Positions 7,451 to 16,147 are shown, counted from the stretch's first letter. The stretch: 45,482 nucleotides of DNA from Bacteroidia bacterium (GCA_020054035.1 JAGVLY010000108.1:1-45482), one strand, 5' to 3'. Notes: a model not told the origin generated them from the sequence alone. Numbers and translations are program-made.

Positions 7451-8338
7451 TTAGTGGTTAATACTCAATTTGTTGCTCAAAGATAATAAAGTATTTTTCA
7501 ATAAAGCAACTATTGTCATTGGACCAACACCTCCGGGTACCGGAGTAATGTAACTGCTCACAGGTGCAACTTCATCAAAATCTACATCGCCCATGATGCG
7601 ATAACCCTTCTCGGTTTCCGGAGCATCTACCCGTGTGATTCCCACATCTATAACAACCACCCCATGCTTTACCATATTGGATTTCACGAAACCCGGTTTA
7701 CCTAATGCAACTATTAAAATATCTGCTTCACGGGTATATTTTTCAATATCGGGAGTGCGACTATGACAAAGCGTTACAGTACAGTTTCCAGGGTAGGTAT
7801 TTCTTGATAATAAAATACTTACAGGCGAGCCCACAATGTTACTTCTTCCTATAACAATACAATGTTTACCTGCTGTTTCAATTTTATAACGTTCCAGAAG
7901 TTGCATAATGCCATAAGGTGTAGCTGAAACAAAGGTAGGCAGGTTTAGTGCCAGTTTTCCCACATTTAAAGGATGAAAGCCATCTACATCCTTTTCAGGA
8001 ACAATGGTTTCGGTTACTTTTTTCTCTGAAATATGTTTTGGTAAGGGGAGTTGAACAATCAGTCCGTCAATATCTGCGTTGTTATTGATTTTAATTACTT
8101 CTTCAAGCAGCTCTTTTTCTGATATTGTTGACGGAAGGCGAAGAAGTGTGCTTTCAAATCCAACCTTCTTGCAGGCTTTAACTTTTGATGCGATATAAGT
8201 TTCGCTGGCTCCATCATTTCCCACCAATATGGCAGCAAGATGTGGCCTTTTACCGCCATTTTTAAGAATGTTTTGTACTTCAACGGCAAGTTCTGCCTTT
8301 ATTGTTTCTGCTGTTTGTTTACCGTCAATTAATATCAT
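7451..8338 (-). CDS. folD: bifunctional methylenetetrahydrofolate dehydrogenase/cyclohydrolase
   Basis: A 295-residue FolD that interconverts 5,10-methylene-, methenyl- and 10-formyl-tetrahydrofolate using NADP. I chose the ATG at 8338 (MILIDGKQTAETIK) instead of an in-frame start 27 bp upstream, because family members begin close to this point. The signatures are visible: YIASKVKACKKVGF with the catalytic Lys (YxxxK), the DGLIVQLPLPKH block, and the C-terminal PVPGGVGPMT. GRSNIVGSPVSILL is the nucleotide-binding loop. A TAnnTTTG box at 8363-8370 on the minus strand fits a short 5' leader. The downstream AP2-domain gene follows after 12 bp. Confidence 0.95.
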   Translation of the reverse strand: MILIDGKQTAETIKAELAVEVQNILKNGGKRPHLAAILVGNDGASETYIASKVKACKKVGFESTLLRLPSTISEKELLEEVIKINNNADIDGLIVQLPLPKHISEKKVTETIVPEKDVDGFHPLNVGKLALNLPTFVSATPYGIMQLLERYKIETAGKHCIVIGRSNIVGSPVSILLSRNTYPGNCTVTLCHSRTPDIEKYTREADILIVALGKPGFVKSNMVKHGVVVIDVGITRVDAPETEKGYRIMGDVDFDEVAPVSSYITPVPGGVGPMTIVALLKNTLLSLSNKLSINH

Positions 8339-8362
8339 TACCGCAAATAAGTTCGTTTGCGG

Positions 8363-8370
8363 CAAAAGTA
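8363..8370 (-). promoter_or_regulatory. Bacteroidota -7 box for folD
   Basis: The minus strand reads TACTTTTG, an exact TAnnTTTG match ending 24 bp before the chosen folD ATG. It lies between the longer in-frame start and the chosen ATG's leader, which supports the shorter start. A clear -33 element was not found. Confidence 0.4.
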
Positions 8371-8414
8371 GAAAAATAGGTGTCGGGGCAGAAAAGCCTT
8401 TTGGATTTCTTTGC

Positions 8415-9371
8415 TTACGGAGTTATAGAAAGCAGAAACTTCTGTTTCATTTCTGTTTTTTCAAACATACCGCTGATGTCGGTATATTGCGGAGCGGTGC
8501 TGCCATCCCAACCGGCACCATTGTTTTGCATTCCGCTCATTCCTGCCATGCTGTTGTTGGGATATCCGTTCATTCCGTTCATACCGTTCATGCTGTTCAA
8601 GCCATTCATGCCACCCATTGAACCGGTATTTTGCATACCGCCTCCTGTTCCGTTGCCCATGCCTCCATAAGTTTGCATACCGCCACCGTTTACTACGCTG
8701 GCACCGGCATTTGTATTTAAGCTACTGAGATTAGCGTTTTCCATATTGGCAGGGCGCTCAACAGCAAATATTTCAACATTCAGGGTTAGTTCTTTTGCAA
8801 TATCTAAAGGAGTGTATCCACTGCCGAAGAGTTCTTTAAATGGTATGGCTAATTCATAAACAAGTGTGTAGAGGCTGTCCCAGTTCATGGCTATTAATAT
8901 GTTCCTGCTTTCTTTAACAGGAGTAGTTCCGTTTTGGGTGGCAAAGCCTTCGGCAAGCATCACATAATTATTTAATAGAAAGTTGGCTTTTATTCCTTCT
9001 ATTCCGTTCAGGTTTTCAAGTATTAATTGGTCTTGGTTAGTGTTCTTGTCCTTCTTTAGGGGAAACTGAATGGAAGCATCCAGTTTATTTTTTCCTTTGG
9101 TGCTTAGGTTTACCTGCATTCCTGCCTGCATTATCTTATCCTGGTTCACCGGGTCGGGACATTGAAAGCATAAATAAAGTGTACTATCATTATTAGCAAT
9201 AGAAAACATCAGTTTTGTTTTTGCTTCATATAAGTTAAAAGGTGTTATCCATTCTTGATAACTTCCGTCAACGGAAACTGGTTTTGTTGCCCGTTTTGAT
9301 TGTGTTGTAGTTTGTGAAAAGCAATGCGCTGAAAGCAGTGTAAAAAGGAGAAAATTTATAATTCTGAACAT
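8415..9371 (-). CDS. secreted protein with CBM9/DOMON-like domain and Gly/Met/Asn-rich tail
   Basis: A 318-residue exported protein, starting at the ATG at 9371 (MFRIINFLLFTLLSAHCFSQ signal peptide); the longer frame uses a TTG inside the promoter box. The N-terminal domain (about 25-210) opens with VSVDGSYQEW, the start seen in CBM9-like/DOMON beta-sandwich domains, and contains DSTLYLCFQCPD. From about residue 225 to 295 it becomes low-complexity, with repeated GGM, NGM and SMN motifs. This tail looks like a flexible surface linker. The protein ends in a short charged segment (FEKTEMKQKFLLSITP). I cannot name a ligand. It lies on the minus strand between folD and a small exported protein, with its own near-leaderless promoter. 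Confidence 0.7.
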   Translation of the reverse strand: MFRIINFLLFTLLSAHCFSQTTTQSKRATKPVSVDGSYQEWITPFNLYEAKTKLMFSIANNDSTLYLCFQCPDPVNQDKIMQAGMQVNLSTKGKNKLDASIQFPLKKDKNTNQDQLILENLNGIEGIKANFLLNNYVMLAEGFATQNGTTPVKESRNILIAMNWDSLYTLVYELAIPFKELFGSGYTPLDIAKELTLNVEIFAVERPANMENANLSSLNTNAGASVVNGGGMQTYGGMGNGTGGGMQNTGSMGGMNGLNSMNGMNGMNGYPNNSMAGMSGMQNNGAGWDGSTAPQYTDISGMFEKTEMKQKFLLSITP

Positions 9372-9377
9372 GAGCCG

Positions 9378-9385
9378 CAAAAGTA
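9378..9385 (-). promoter_or_regulatory. -7 box 6 nt from the start codon
   Basis: The minus strand reads TACTTTTG and is followed after six bases by the ATG of the CBM9-like gene. Since transcription in this phylum usually begins several bases after the box, the mRNA would have almost no leader. Confidence 0.5.
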
Positions 9386-9419
9386 CGAAATAACGGATTG
9401 TGATTGTTTTATTCTCTAC

Positions 9420-9722
9420 TTATCGTTGACCACAGAGTTTTCTGTAATCGTCATCATTGCCTGCTCTTAGTTTTACCCAAACATTCAGTTGTTTGTGTAA
9501 TTTGTTTTCCATACGGCAAAAGAGAGCAGTATAATGAATGCCTTTGTTCACTGAAATTAAGCCATTTATTTGTTGTGGTTTCTCAGAACGGAAATCAGGA
9601 CTATTAAAGGAAGCGGATTTTTGCAGGCTAACCTTTGGAGCATAAGCCACTTTCAACGCCTGAGCAATAGCGGGCGAAATAATAAATAGATAAACTACAA
9701 AAAGTAAAAGGCTTTTAAACAT
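9420..9722 (-). CDS. small exported hypothetical protein
   Basis: I place the start at the ATG at 9722, giving 100 residues that begin MFKSLLLFVVYLFIISPAIAQ, a good signal peptide. Longer in-frame starts (9737, 9764) overlap or precede the TAnnTTTG box at 9739-9746 and would not be fully transcribed. The mature part (about 80 residues) has no motif I recognise; it contains two Cys (in LFCRMENK and KLCGQR) that could pair in the periplasm. It is divergent from rluF, with interlocking promoters. The function is unknown. Confidence 0.6.
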   Translation of the reverse strand: MFKSLLLFVVYLFIISPAIAQALKVAYAPKVSLQKSASFNSPDFRSEKPQQINGLISVNKGIHYTALFCRMENKLHKQLNVWVKLRAGNDDDYRKLCGQR

Positions 9723-9738
9723 TGTTTGTTTTGTCATG

Positions 9739-9758
9739 CAAAGATACAGATACCTTTG
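9739..9758. promoter_or_regulatory. interlocked divergent promoters for rluF and the small exported protein
   Basis: TATCTTTG on the minus strand (9739-9746) and TACCTTTG on the plus strand (9751-9758) are four bases apart. The rluF promoter has TTTG elements at 9725-9728 and 9730-9733, with spacers of 22 and 17 bp. The leftward promoter has TTTG (complement of 9762-9765) with a 15-bp spacer. Each -33 region overlaps the other promoter, so the two should compete for RNA polymerase. Confidence 0.55.
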
Positions 9759-9767
9759 CCGCAAAGC

Positions 9768-10310
9768 ATGAAAACACCTAAGAACTTTATTTACCTTGCC
9801 TACAACAAACCAGTGGGTATTGTTTGTACCACCGAAAAGATTGAAGGCAATATAATAGATGCCATCAAGTATCCCGAAAGGATTTTGCCTGTTGGCAGAT
9901 TGGATAAGGCATCGGAAGGGTTGATATTAATGACCAATGACGGAGCCATTATGAATAAGATAACGCATCCTGATTTTGAGCATGAAAAGGAATATGTGGT
10001 AACGCTTAACTTGCCCTTGCGCAAACAATTTATTCAGGCTGTTGCACAAGGAATGGAGATTGGCATTGGTTTTACCAATCCCTGTGAGATTATTTCCGAC
10101 CCGGGCAGCAGGCGCATCTTTCGCATTATTTTAAAACAAGGTATTAACCGGCAGATACGCAGAATGTGTAATGTGTTTGGTTATCAGGTTTTGAAGTTGC
10201 AGCGCGTGCGCATCATTAATATAAACCTTGGTAAATTAAAAGTAGGAGAGTGGCGACACTTAACGGAAGAAGAAAAGGCAGAACTGTTTGCCGCTTTTAC
10301 TAAGCACTAA
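9768..10310 (+). CDS. rluF: 23S rRNA pseudouridine synthase, RluF-type without S4 domain
   Basis: A 180-residue RsuA/RluF-family pseudouridine synthase. The catalytic motif is GRLDKASEGLILMTNDG, with Asp as the nucleophile, and the family block NRQIRRMCNVFGYQVLKLQRVRI is present. YLAYNKPVGIVCTT and GEWRHLTEEE at the end match RluF rather than RsuA. Compared with E. coli RluF, the N-terminal S4 RNA-binding domain is missing. I chose the ATG at 9768 (MKTPKNFIYLAYNKP), nine bases after the -7 box; the longer frame starts upstream of the promoter. The rluF symbol is by similarity and the target base is not proven. Confidence 0.85.
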   Translation: MKTPKNFIYLAYNKPVGIVCTTEKIEGNIIDAIKYPERILPVGRLDKASEGLILMTNDGAIMNKITHPDFEHEKEYVVTLNLPLRKQFIQAVAQGMEIGIGFTNPCEIISDPGSRRIFRIILKQGINRQIRRMCNVFGYQVLKLQRVRIININLGKLKVGEWRHLTEEEKAELFAAFTKH

Positions 10311-10389
10311 ACTATTTATCAGGCATAAGACGAAAGCAGTTAAAGGCTTTTGCTTTCTCTGTACCTCCGTGCCTATGTGGTAAAAAAAC

Positions 10390-10420
10390 TTTGCGCCTCA
10401 TTTCTCAATTCCTAACTTTG
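10390..10420 (+). promoter_or_regulatory. recF promoter, full consensus
   Basis: TTTG (10390-10393), a 19-bp spacer and TAACTTTG (10413-10420) form an ideal Bacteroidota promoter. The GTG start of recF follows after only seven bases, so the transcript is predicted to be leaderless or nearly so. Confidence 0.65.
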
Positions 10421-10427
10421 CCCACCC

Positions 10428-11534
10428 GTGCATCTCCAAACACTTTCCCTCATCAACTTTCGCAACATAGCCCAGGCCGACCTGGAGTTTTCGCCACAGG
10501 TAAACTGCTTTACGGGTAATAACGGAGCCGGCAAAACAGGCCTGCTGGATGCCATGCACTATATAGCCATGTGCAAAAGCTATTTTAACCCCGTTGACAG
10601 CCAAAACATACGCCATGAGGAGGCCTTCTTTGTAGTAGAAGGTAAATTCCAGATCAACGGAGAAGAAGAAAATATCTATTGCGGACAAAAGCGCAACACC
10701 AAAAAACAATTCAAGCGCAACAAAAAAGAATATCCCCGCCTTGCCGAGCACATCGGGCTTATCCCCATCGTAATGGTATCGCCAGCCGATACCGAACTGG
10801 TTACCGGAGGCAGCGAAGTGCGCAGAAAGTTTATTGACTCCGTGGTATCGCAATACAATCGCGAATACCTCTATAACCTCATTAACTACAATAACGCACT
10901 TAGCCAGCGCAATGCTTTGTTAAAAGCCACATCTGGTCAAAGCACCATAGATTACGAGCAGTTCGAGATATGGGACAATCAACTCGTCATTTACGGTCAG
11001 CAGCTATTTGAAAAACGAAAAGAATTTATCATCAATACCCTGCCTGCGTTTACCGAATACTACAGCCACATTTCAGGTCAGGCCGAAGTAGTAAATATCA
11101 GCTATGAATCGCAATTAGAAAAAGGTAACTTTACTGAACAACTGCGCAACGCATTTAACCGCGACCGCATTTTGCAATATACTACCGTGGGCATACACAA
11201 AGATGATTTAAACTTTCAGATAAACCAATACCCCGTAAAGCGCTTTGGCTCGCAGGGGCAGCAAAAATCATTTCTGGTGGCACTGAAACTAGCAGAGTTT
11301 GATTTTATGAAAAAGGTAAAAGGATATGCTCCCCTGTTGCTGCTGGATGATATATTCGACAAGCTGGACGAAACACGAATTACCCGCCTGATAGAAAAAG
11401 TAAGCAACGAAAACTTCGGACAGGTATTCATTACCGACACCCACACCGACCGCCTTAAAAATATTTTTAAAAACAGCGATAGGAACGTTAAGATATTTGA
11501 AGTAGATAAAGGGGAAGTAATAAGTAAAATGTAA
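10428..11534 (+). CDS. recF: DNA replication/repair protein RecF
   Basis: A 368-residue SMC-like ATPase that loads RecA at single-strand gaps with RecO and RecR. Walker A is GNNGAGKT (30-37); the ABC-type signature region is FGSQGQQKSF and Walker B is LLLLDDIFDKLD, all in the right order and spacing for RecF, and the length is normal. The start is a GTG (LQTLSLINFRNI follows at once), chosen because RecF proteins begin with exactly this strand and because a consensus promoter ends seven bases upstream. The DciA-like gene follows after 58 bp on the same strand, a pairing seen often in Bacteroidota. Confidence 0.95.
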   Translation: MHLQTLSLINFRNIAQADLEFSPQVNCFTGNNGAGKTGLLDAMHYIAMCKSYFNPVDSQNIRHEEAFFVVEGKFQINGEEENIYCGQKRNTKKQFKRNKKEYPRLAEHIGLIPIVMVSPADTELVTGGSEVRRKFIDSVVSQYNREYLYNLINYNNALSQRNALLKATSGQSTIDYEQFEIWDNQLVIYGQQLFEKRKEFIINTLPAFTEYYSHISGQAEVVNISYESQLEKGNFTEQLRNAFNRDRILQYTTVGIHKDDLNFQINQYPVKRFGSQGQQKSFLVALKLAEFDFMKKVKGYAPLLLLDDIFDKLDETRITRLIEKVSNENFGQVFITDTHTDRLKNIFKNSDRNVKIFEVDKGEVISKM

Positions 11535-11592
11535 TAATTAACATAGCCTCCAACAAAATATTACTTCTTAAATATTACCATTAAATAGCTAA

Positions 11593-11883
11593 ATGAAACG
11601 CAGCAATCAACAAACCCTCGGTCAAGCCATCAACGAAATGCTCCGTGTCTTTGGTCTGCAACAAAAGCTGGACGAAACCAAACTCATCGCTTCGTGGGAA
11701 AAGGTAATGGGCAAAACCATAGCCAAACATACCACCCGCCTTTACATCAGCAAAAAGAAACTCTTTATACACCTTAATTCATCTGCCGCTCGCGAAACCC
11801 TGAGCTACGAAAGAGAAAAAATCATTTCGCTCATGAACGAAGAAGCAGGCAAAGCACTTATTGAAGAAGTTGTATTACTTTGA
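11593..11883 (+). CDS. DUF721 / DciA-like protein
   Basis: A 96-residue protein of the DUF721 family. It contains the typical elements: LGQAINEMLRVFGLQQKLDE, then a W-E-KVMG segment (ASWEKVMGKTIAKHT), and a beta-hairpin ending in LNSSAARETLSYERE. DciA proteins with this domain are ancestral loaders of the replicative helicase DnaB. The location just after recF, 58 bp downstream on the same strand, fits a replication/repair role. The length is at the short end of the family. The specific loader function is inferred from the family. Confidence 0.85.
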   Translation: MKRSNQQTLGQAINEMLRVFGLQQKLDETKLIASWEKVMGKTIAKHTTRLYISKKKLFIHLNSSAARETLSYEREKIISLMNEEAGKALIEEVVLL

Positions 11884-11905
11884 AAAACAATTTAAGATGT
11901 AAAAT

Positions 11906-11944
11906 GTAATATGTAATATTGGCTCGGCTGTCATTACATATTAC
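11906..11944. repeat. 12-bp inverted repeat in the recF-dciA/subtilase spacer
   Basis: GTAATATGTAAT (11906-11917) and ATTACATATTAC (11933-11944) form a perfect inverted repeat with a 15-nt loop. The adjacent ATATTACTTCTTA text also occurs in the recF-dciA gap (about 11560-11573), so the spacer repeats are related. It could act as a weak terminator or be a palindromic repeat family. Confidence 0.5.
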
Positions 11945-11966
11945 TTCTTACTTATTACATAAAAAC

Positions 11967-14636
11967 ATGCGCACCATCATCACTGCCCTCTGCCTACTGC
12001 TAACTGCCTGCTTCTCCTTCGCTCAGCCTTTTGTAAACGGCCAACTCCTTGTCCAACTCAAACAGGGCAAAAGCATAGAATCCGTAACCCGCAGTTTCCA
12101 AACCTATGAAGGCAGTAATATCAACCTGAGTGCAAAGAAATTTATTTCTCCGCCCATGAACATCTGGCTGGTAGAGTACAACTATGAAGGTGTAAATCAG
12201 GAACGTTTTCTTAATGAAGTAAAATTCCATCCCGCAGTAAATGAAGCACAACTAAATCACCATATCTATTACCGTTCTACTGTTCCAAATGATCCCCAAT
12301 TCAACCAGCAATGGCAATACATTAACACCGGCCAGGGTGGTGGTACTCCCGGTGCAGATATTGATGCCGACCTTGCCTGGGATATTACCACAGGTGGACT
12401 TACCGCCTTTGGTGATACCATTGTAGTCTGTGTTATAGATGAAGGCTTCAGCCAAACCCATCCTGATTTTGGCGACAACAAATGGATAAACTATGCCGAA
12501 ATACCAAACAACAATGTTGACGATGATGGCAATGGCTACGAAGATGATTACCGCGGCTGGAATGCTGATAACAACACCGATGATATTTCAGGCGGAACAG
12601 GAGCAGGCGGACACGGGACCTGCGTGGCGGGTATTGTAGGCGCGCAAGGCGACAACGGAGTAGGTGTAACCGGTGTAAACTGGAATGTGAAAATAATGTT
12701 TGTAGTAGGTGGCGGAAACGAAGCACAGGCAGTGGAAGCATACACCTATCCTTTGGTACAGCGCAAGCGCTATAACCAAAGCGGTGGCACAGAAGGTGCT
12801 TTTGTGGTAGCCACCAACGCATCATGGGGAATTAATGGAGGCCAACCTGCCGATGCACCGCTGTGGTGTGCCATGTATGATTCATTGGGTGCTTATGGTG
12901 TGCTAAACGCAGGAGCAACTATTAATGGTAACAATAACGTTGACAACTTTGGTGATTTGCCAACTGCTTGTCCAAGCGATTGGCTTATTTCCGTTACCAA
13001 TACCAATGATGATGATAACAAAGTAACACAGGCAGGATATGGTCTTATCACCATTGACCTTGGCGCACCGGGCGAAAACGCACACACCGTTGCTTATCCA
13101 AATGGCTATGCCGGTTTTGGCGGTACATCGGGCGCAACACCGCATGTTGCAGGTACTATAGGATTACTGTATTCAGCACCCTGCACCTCATTTATGGCAC
13201 TGGCTTATGCCGACCCTGCAGAAGCTGCCTTGCAGGTAAAACAATACATCCTTGATGGTGTTGACCCCAACGCAAGTCTTAATGGTATCACCGTAACAGG
13301 CGGAAGATTAAATGTCTTCAATGCTCTTAATGAATTACTCAATAATTGCAGTGCAGGAAGTTGTGTTACACCTTTTTCAATCAATACAAATTCTGTAACC
13401 GATACCAGTGCAGTATTCGTCTGGAACAGCGCACCCGGCACAGTGGACTTTGATTTAATTTATCGTCCCACAGGCAGCAATATCTGGACATCTGCTCCCG
13501 GAGTAACATCACCCTTTTCTGTTACTGATTTGGTTGCCTGCACCGAATATGAGTTTCAGGTGCTTGCTATTTGTGATACCGACAGCAGCAACTGGTCGCA
13601 AAGCCATATATTCACCACTGATGGCTGCTGTCTGCCACCTTCGGGATTAATCCTTACAGCTACTACCGATACTTCGGCAACCTTTACATGGGATGATTTG
13701 CTGGCAGCGGAATCTTACAATGTTGAGTACAGCATTGAAGGTTCATCATCATGGACAGTTTTCGGGAACATAACCGACAACACTTATGAACTTACCGGTC
13801 TTGAGCCCTGCAAAGAATACCAATTTCGTGTGCAAACAGTTTGCGATACAGGCTTAACAGACTACTCGGATATTTTATCATTCACCACAAAAGGTTGCGG
13901 AGCCTGCACCGACCTTGCCTATTGCGAAACCAAAGGCGAAGATGCCAGCGAAGAATGGATAGCAGGTGTGGAACTTAACCAAATTGATAACAACTCAGGC
14001 TCTGATGGCGGTTATGCTGATTATACAGACGGATCAACTGTATTAGGAAGAAACCAGATTTACAACATTATACTAACACCCGGTTTTCCCGGTCAGGCTT
14101 TCAATGAAGTTTTTCGTGTGTGGATTGACTATAACCAAAACGGAAGTTTTGGTGATGCAGGCGAAACTGTTTATGCTTCAGGAACTACAACCACTGCCGT
14201 AACCGGAACTTTTACCGTTCCTTCAACAGCAACATTGGGAAGCACCCGTTTACGTGTAAGCATGAAATTTACCAGCGCACCGCAGTCATGCTCTAATCCG
14301 TTTAACTATGGGGAGGCAGAAGATTACTGCGTGGAAATTATTGAGCACGATTCAAGCAATACCAACGGAATTTATTCGGGTGAACCGGAACTAAACCTCA
14401 GCGTTTATCCTAATCCGTTTACTGATGTTGCGGTAATGGAATTTACTGCTCCAGCCAATGAAACGTATTCTTTAAATATACTGGACGTACAGGGTAGGAT
14501 TGTGCAGAACTACAGCAATATCAATGCCGGTAGAGTAATGATTGAAAAGAAAAATCTTACAGCAGGAATCTATTTGTTTGAATTGCGTAACAGCAAAACC
14601 AAAATAGAGGCAAGAGGAAAAATAGTGTTGAAATAA
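11967..14636 (+). CDS. secreted S8 subtilisin-like peptidase with FN3, GEVED and T9SS sorting domains
   Basis: An 889-residue exported serine protease. The chosen start at 11967 gives the signal peptide MRTIITALCLLLTACFSFAQ; the frame open from 11919 uses a TTG. The catalytic triad is visible: D158 (VIDEGF), H216 (GGHGTCVAG) and S388 (GGTSGATPHVAG), with the oxyanion Asn in NASWG. Two fibronectin type III-like modules follow (about 465-555 and 560-645; each ends in FTT). A GEVED-type domain comes next (about 665-800; GEAEDYCVEI). Finally a C-terminal type IX sorting domain (about 815-889: VYPNPFTD, DVQGRIV, LTAGIYLFEL) directs secretion or attachment at the cell surface. It probably digests extracellular protein. 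Its stop is three bases from that of the convergent receiver gene. Confidence 0.95.
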   Translation: MRTIITALCLLLTACFSFAQPFVNGQLLVQLKQGKSIESVTRSFQTYEGSNINLSAKKFISPPMNIWLVEYNYEGVNQERFLNEVKFHPAVNEAQLNHHIYYRSTVPNDPQFNQQWQYINTGQGGGTPGADIDADLAWDITTGGLTAFGDTIVVCVIDEGFSQTHPDFGDNKWINYAEIPNNNVDDDGNGYEDDYRGWNADNNTDDISGGTGAGGHGTCVAGIVGAQGDNGVGVTGVNWNVKIMFVVGGGNEAQAVEAYTYPLVQRKRYNQSGGTEGAFVVATNASWGINGGQPADAPLWCAMYDSLGAYGVLNAGATINGNNNVDNFGDLPTACPSDWLISVTNTNDDDNKVTQAGYGLITIDLGAPGENAHTVAYPNGYAGFGGTSGATPHVAGTIGLLYSAPCTSFMALAYADPAEAALQVKQYILDGVDPNASLNGITVTGGRLNVFNALNELLNNCSAGSCVTPFSINTNSVTDTSAVFVWNSAPGTVDFDLIYRPTGSNIWTSAPGVTSPFSVTDLVACTEYEFQVLAICDTDSSNWSQSHIFTTDGCCLPPSGLILTATTDTSATFTWDDLLAAESYNVEYSIEGSSSWTVFGNITDNTYELTGLEPCKEYQFRVQTVCDTGLTDYSDILSFTTKGCGACTDLAYCETKGEDASEEWIAGVELNQIDNNSGSDGGYADYTDGSTVLGRNQIYNIILTPGFPGQAFNEVFRVWIDYNQNGSFGDAGETVYASGTTTTAVTGTFTVPSTATLGSTRLRVSMKFTSAPQSCSNPFNYGEAEDYCVEIIEHDSSNTNGIYSGEPELNLSVYPNPFTDVAVMEFTAPANETYSLNILDVQGRIVQNYSNINAGRVMIEKKNLTAGIYLFELRNSKTKIEARGKIVLK

Positions 14637-14639
14637 AAG

Positions 14640-15137
14640 CTATTCGCCTGCGCTCTTCCATGAAATTTTTGACAGAATATCAAAGATTTCAAAGCAGGAG
14701 GCCTTGTTTTTATAGAAATAGAAGTATGAACCATCACGGAACTTCTTGCGCAATTCGCTGAAGTTGGTATCAAGCAAATGCTTTAATTTTTCATTTTCAG
14801 AAGCAAGCTCTGCTTTTCCTGAAAGTACAAAGCCTAATATGTTAGGGTACTTTTCACGCAGCTGTCCAAGAACTTTTACTCCGTTTGTTCTATCGTTGTT
14901 ATCTGTTCCTATGTAATAGTCAAGTATAGCAATGTCTGGCTTTACCTTGCTTTTAAGGCAGTCTTCATAACTGGAAAACTCATAGATGGTAAAGTCTGTG
15001 AATTTTGAAAGGCAGGAGGTAATAAGTTTTAGAAAAAACTCGTCATCATCTACAATGAAAATCTTCAACTCCTTTGCAGGAATAAGCGACCCCGACAGTC
15101 CCTCAATGGTAGTGTGAACAGAATTCCGCTTTCTCAT
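14640..15137 (-). CDS. single-domain response regulator (receiver)
   Basis: A 165-residue protein made of one CheY-like receiver domain after a 23-residue N-terminal extension. The acidic pocket is D30-D31-D32 (FIVDDDEFF), the phosphorylatable residue is D73 (AILDYYIG), S106 occupies the Thr/Ser switch position (VLSGKAE) and a Lys follows near 143-145 (YKNKAS). There is no output domain, so it probably works by protein contact. It is the last gene of a leftward FIST-PP2C-receiver cluster, three bases after the phosphatase stop codon, which suggests the two are translated together. The C-terminal stop is three bases from the convergent subtilase stop, with no terminator between them. Confidence 0.85.
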   Translation of the reverse strand: MRKRNSVHTTIEGLSGSLIPAKELKIFIVDDDEFFLKLITSCLSKFTDFTIYEFSSYEDCLKSKVKPDIAILDYYIGTDNNDRTNGVKVLGQLREKYPNILGFVLSGKAELASENEKLKHLLDTNFSELRKKFRDGSYFYFYKNKASCFEIFDILSKISWKSAGE

Positions 15138-15140
15138 TAC

Positions 15141-16121
15141 TTAAAACTTGAACCCGATAACAAGTACATCATCAATCTGCAGTAAATCGCCTTTCCATTC
15201 GTTGAATGTGTTTTCAAGCAGCGGTAATTGCTCGCTGCAAGGCAGACTGCTCATGCTTTTGAGTAAGCTTTTATATTGATCGTACTTGAATTTTTTTCCT
15301 TTTGGTCCGCCAAACTGGTCGGGAAAACCATCGGTGAAAATGTAGAACATATCACCGGGCTGTATGTCAACCGTATGATTACTGAATTTATTAAAGTTGT
15401 CTTTAAATGAAATGCCAATAGGGAATTTATCACCTTTGGTTTCCATCAATTGTCCATCGCGAAAATGGTAAAGCGGATTGTAAGCTCCTGAATATTGCAG
15501 TTGCATTTTCTTTGTATCAATGCTGCAAAAGGCTATGTCCATTCCATCTTTAATAGACATATCCTCTTTGTTCTGACGCAATGTTTTATTCACACCCTGA
15601 TTTAATTGGTCAAGAACCAGATTGGGTTGTGTTAATTGATTTTGTTTTACCGCAGTGGTCAATAAATTATAACCTACAATAGACATGAATGCACCCGGAA
15701 CGCCATGTCCTGTGCAGTCAACAGCAGCAATCATGGCTTTGCCATCATGTTCTTCCAGCCAGTAAAAGTCACCGCTAACTAAATCGCGTGGCTTAAAGAA
15801 AATAAAATGGTCGGGAACTAATTTTTTAAATGCAGTATCGGGTGGAAGGATAGCCTCCTGGATCATTTTTGCGTAACGGATACTGCTCAGTAGGTCGTTG
15901 TTTTTTTCTTCCAGATCTTTAAAAAGCGTCATCAGCTTTTTATTGGCTTGAGTCAACTCAATGGAGTTCAACTCCACTGTGCGTTCAAGCATCAGGCGGT
16001 CTTCCTCGTAATGGTCGTAAGCATGACTCACGGCTTTCAGCAACTCTTCTGCTTCCGGTGGAAGAGGAGGGTTGTTACGTAAATACCTTTTAAGCTGGCG
16101 GTCTAAAAGTCCGTTGTTCAC
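15141..16121 (-). CDS. PP2C-type phosphatase (SpoIIE domain) with N-terminal coiled coil
   Basis: A 326-residue cytosolic phosphatase. Residues about 38-80 are a charged coiled coil and residues about 82-326 a SpoIIE/RsbU-type PP2C domain. The metal-binding acids are D118 (SGDFYW) and D135 (AVDCTGHG), with a later Asp in FTDGFPDQ and in IDDVLV. Such enzymes remove phosphate from Ser/Thr of anti-sigma-antagonist or SiaC-type partners. The start is a GTG (MNNGLLD). Upstream, a FIST sensor gene is separated by 79 bp containing a terminator hairpin; downstream, a receiver gene follows at once. I infer that it is part of a signalling cascade with these two genes. Confidence 0.9.
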   Translation of the reverse strand: MNNGLLDRQLKRYLRNNPPLPPEAEELLKAVSHAYDHYEEDRLMLERTVELNSIELTQANKKLMTLFKDLEEKNNDLLSSIRYAKMIQEAILPPDTAFKKLVPDHFIFFKPRDLVSGDFYWLEEHDGKAMIAAVDCTGHGVPGAFMSIVGYNLLTTAVKQNQLTQPNLVLDQLNQGVNKTLRQNKEDMSIKDGMDIAFCSIDTKKMQLQYSGAYNPLYHFRDGQLMETKGDKFPIGISFKDNFNKFSNHTVDIQPGDMFYIFTDGFPDQFGGPKGKKFKYDQYKSLLKSMSSLPCSEQLPLLENTFNEWKGDLLQIDDVLVIGFKF

Positions 16122-16147
16122 TGTAATTTCTATCTCTTTATGAATCC

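Noticed and set aside
8229-8670. Plus-strand frames opposite folD and the Gly/Met-rich tail
   Set aside because: They arise from the low-complexity tail and the folD N-terminus and have no start context.
12448-12825. Antisense frames within the subtilase gene
   Set aside because: They are composition shadows of a gene with an intact catalytic triad, and have no family resemblance.
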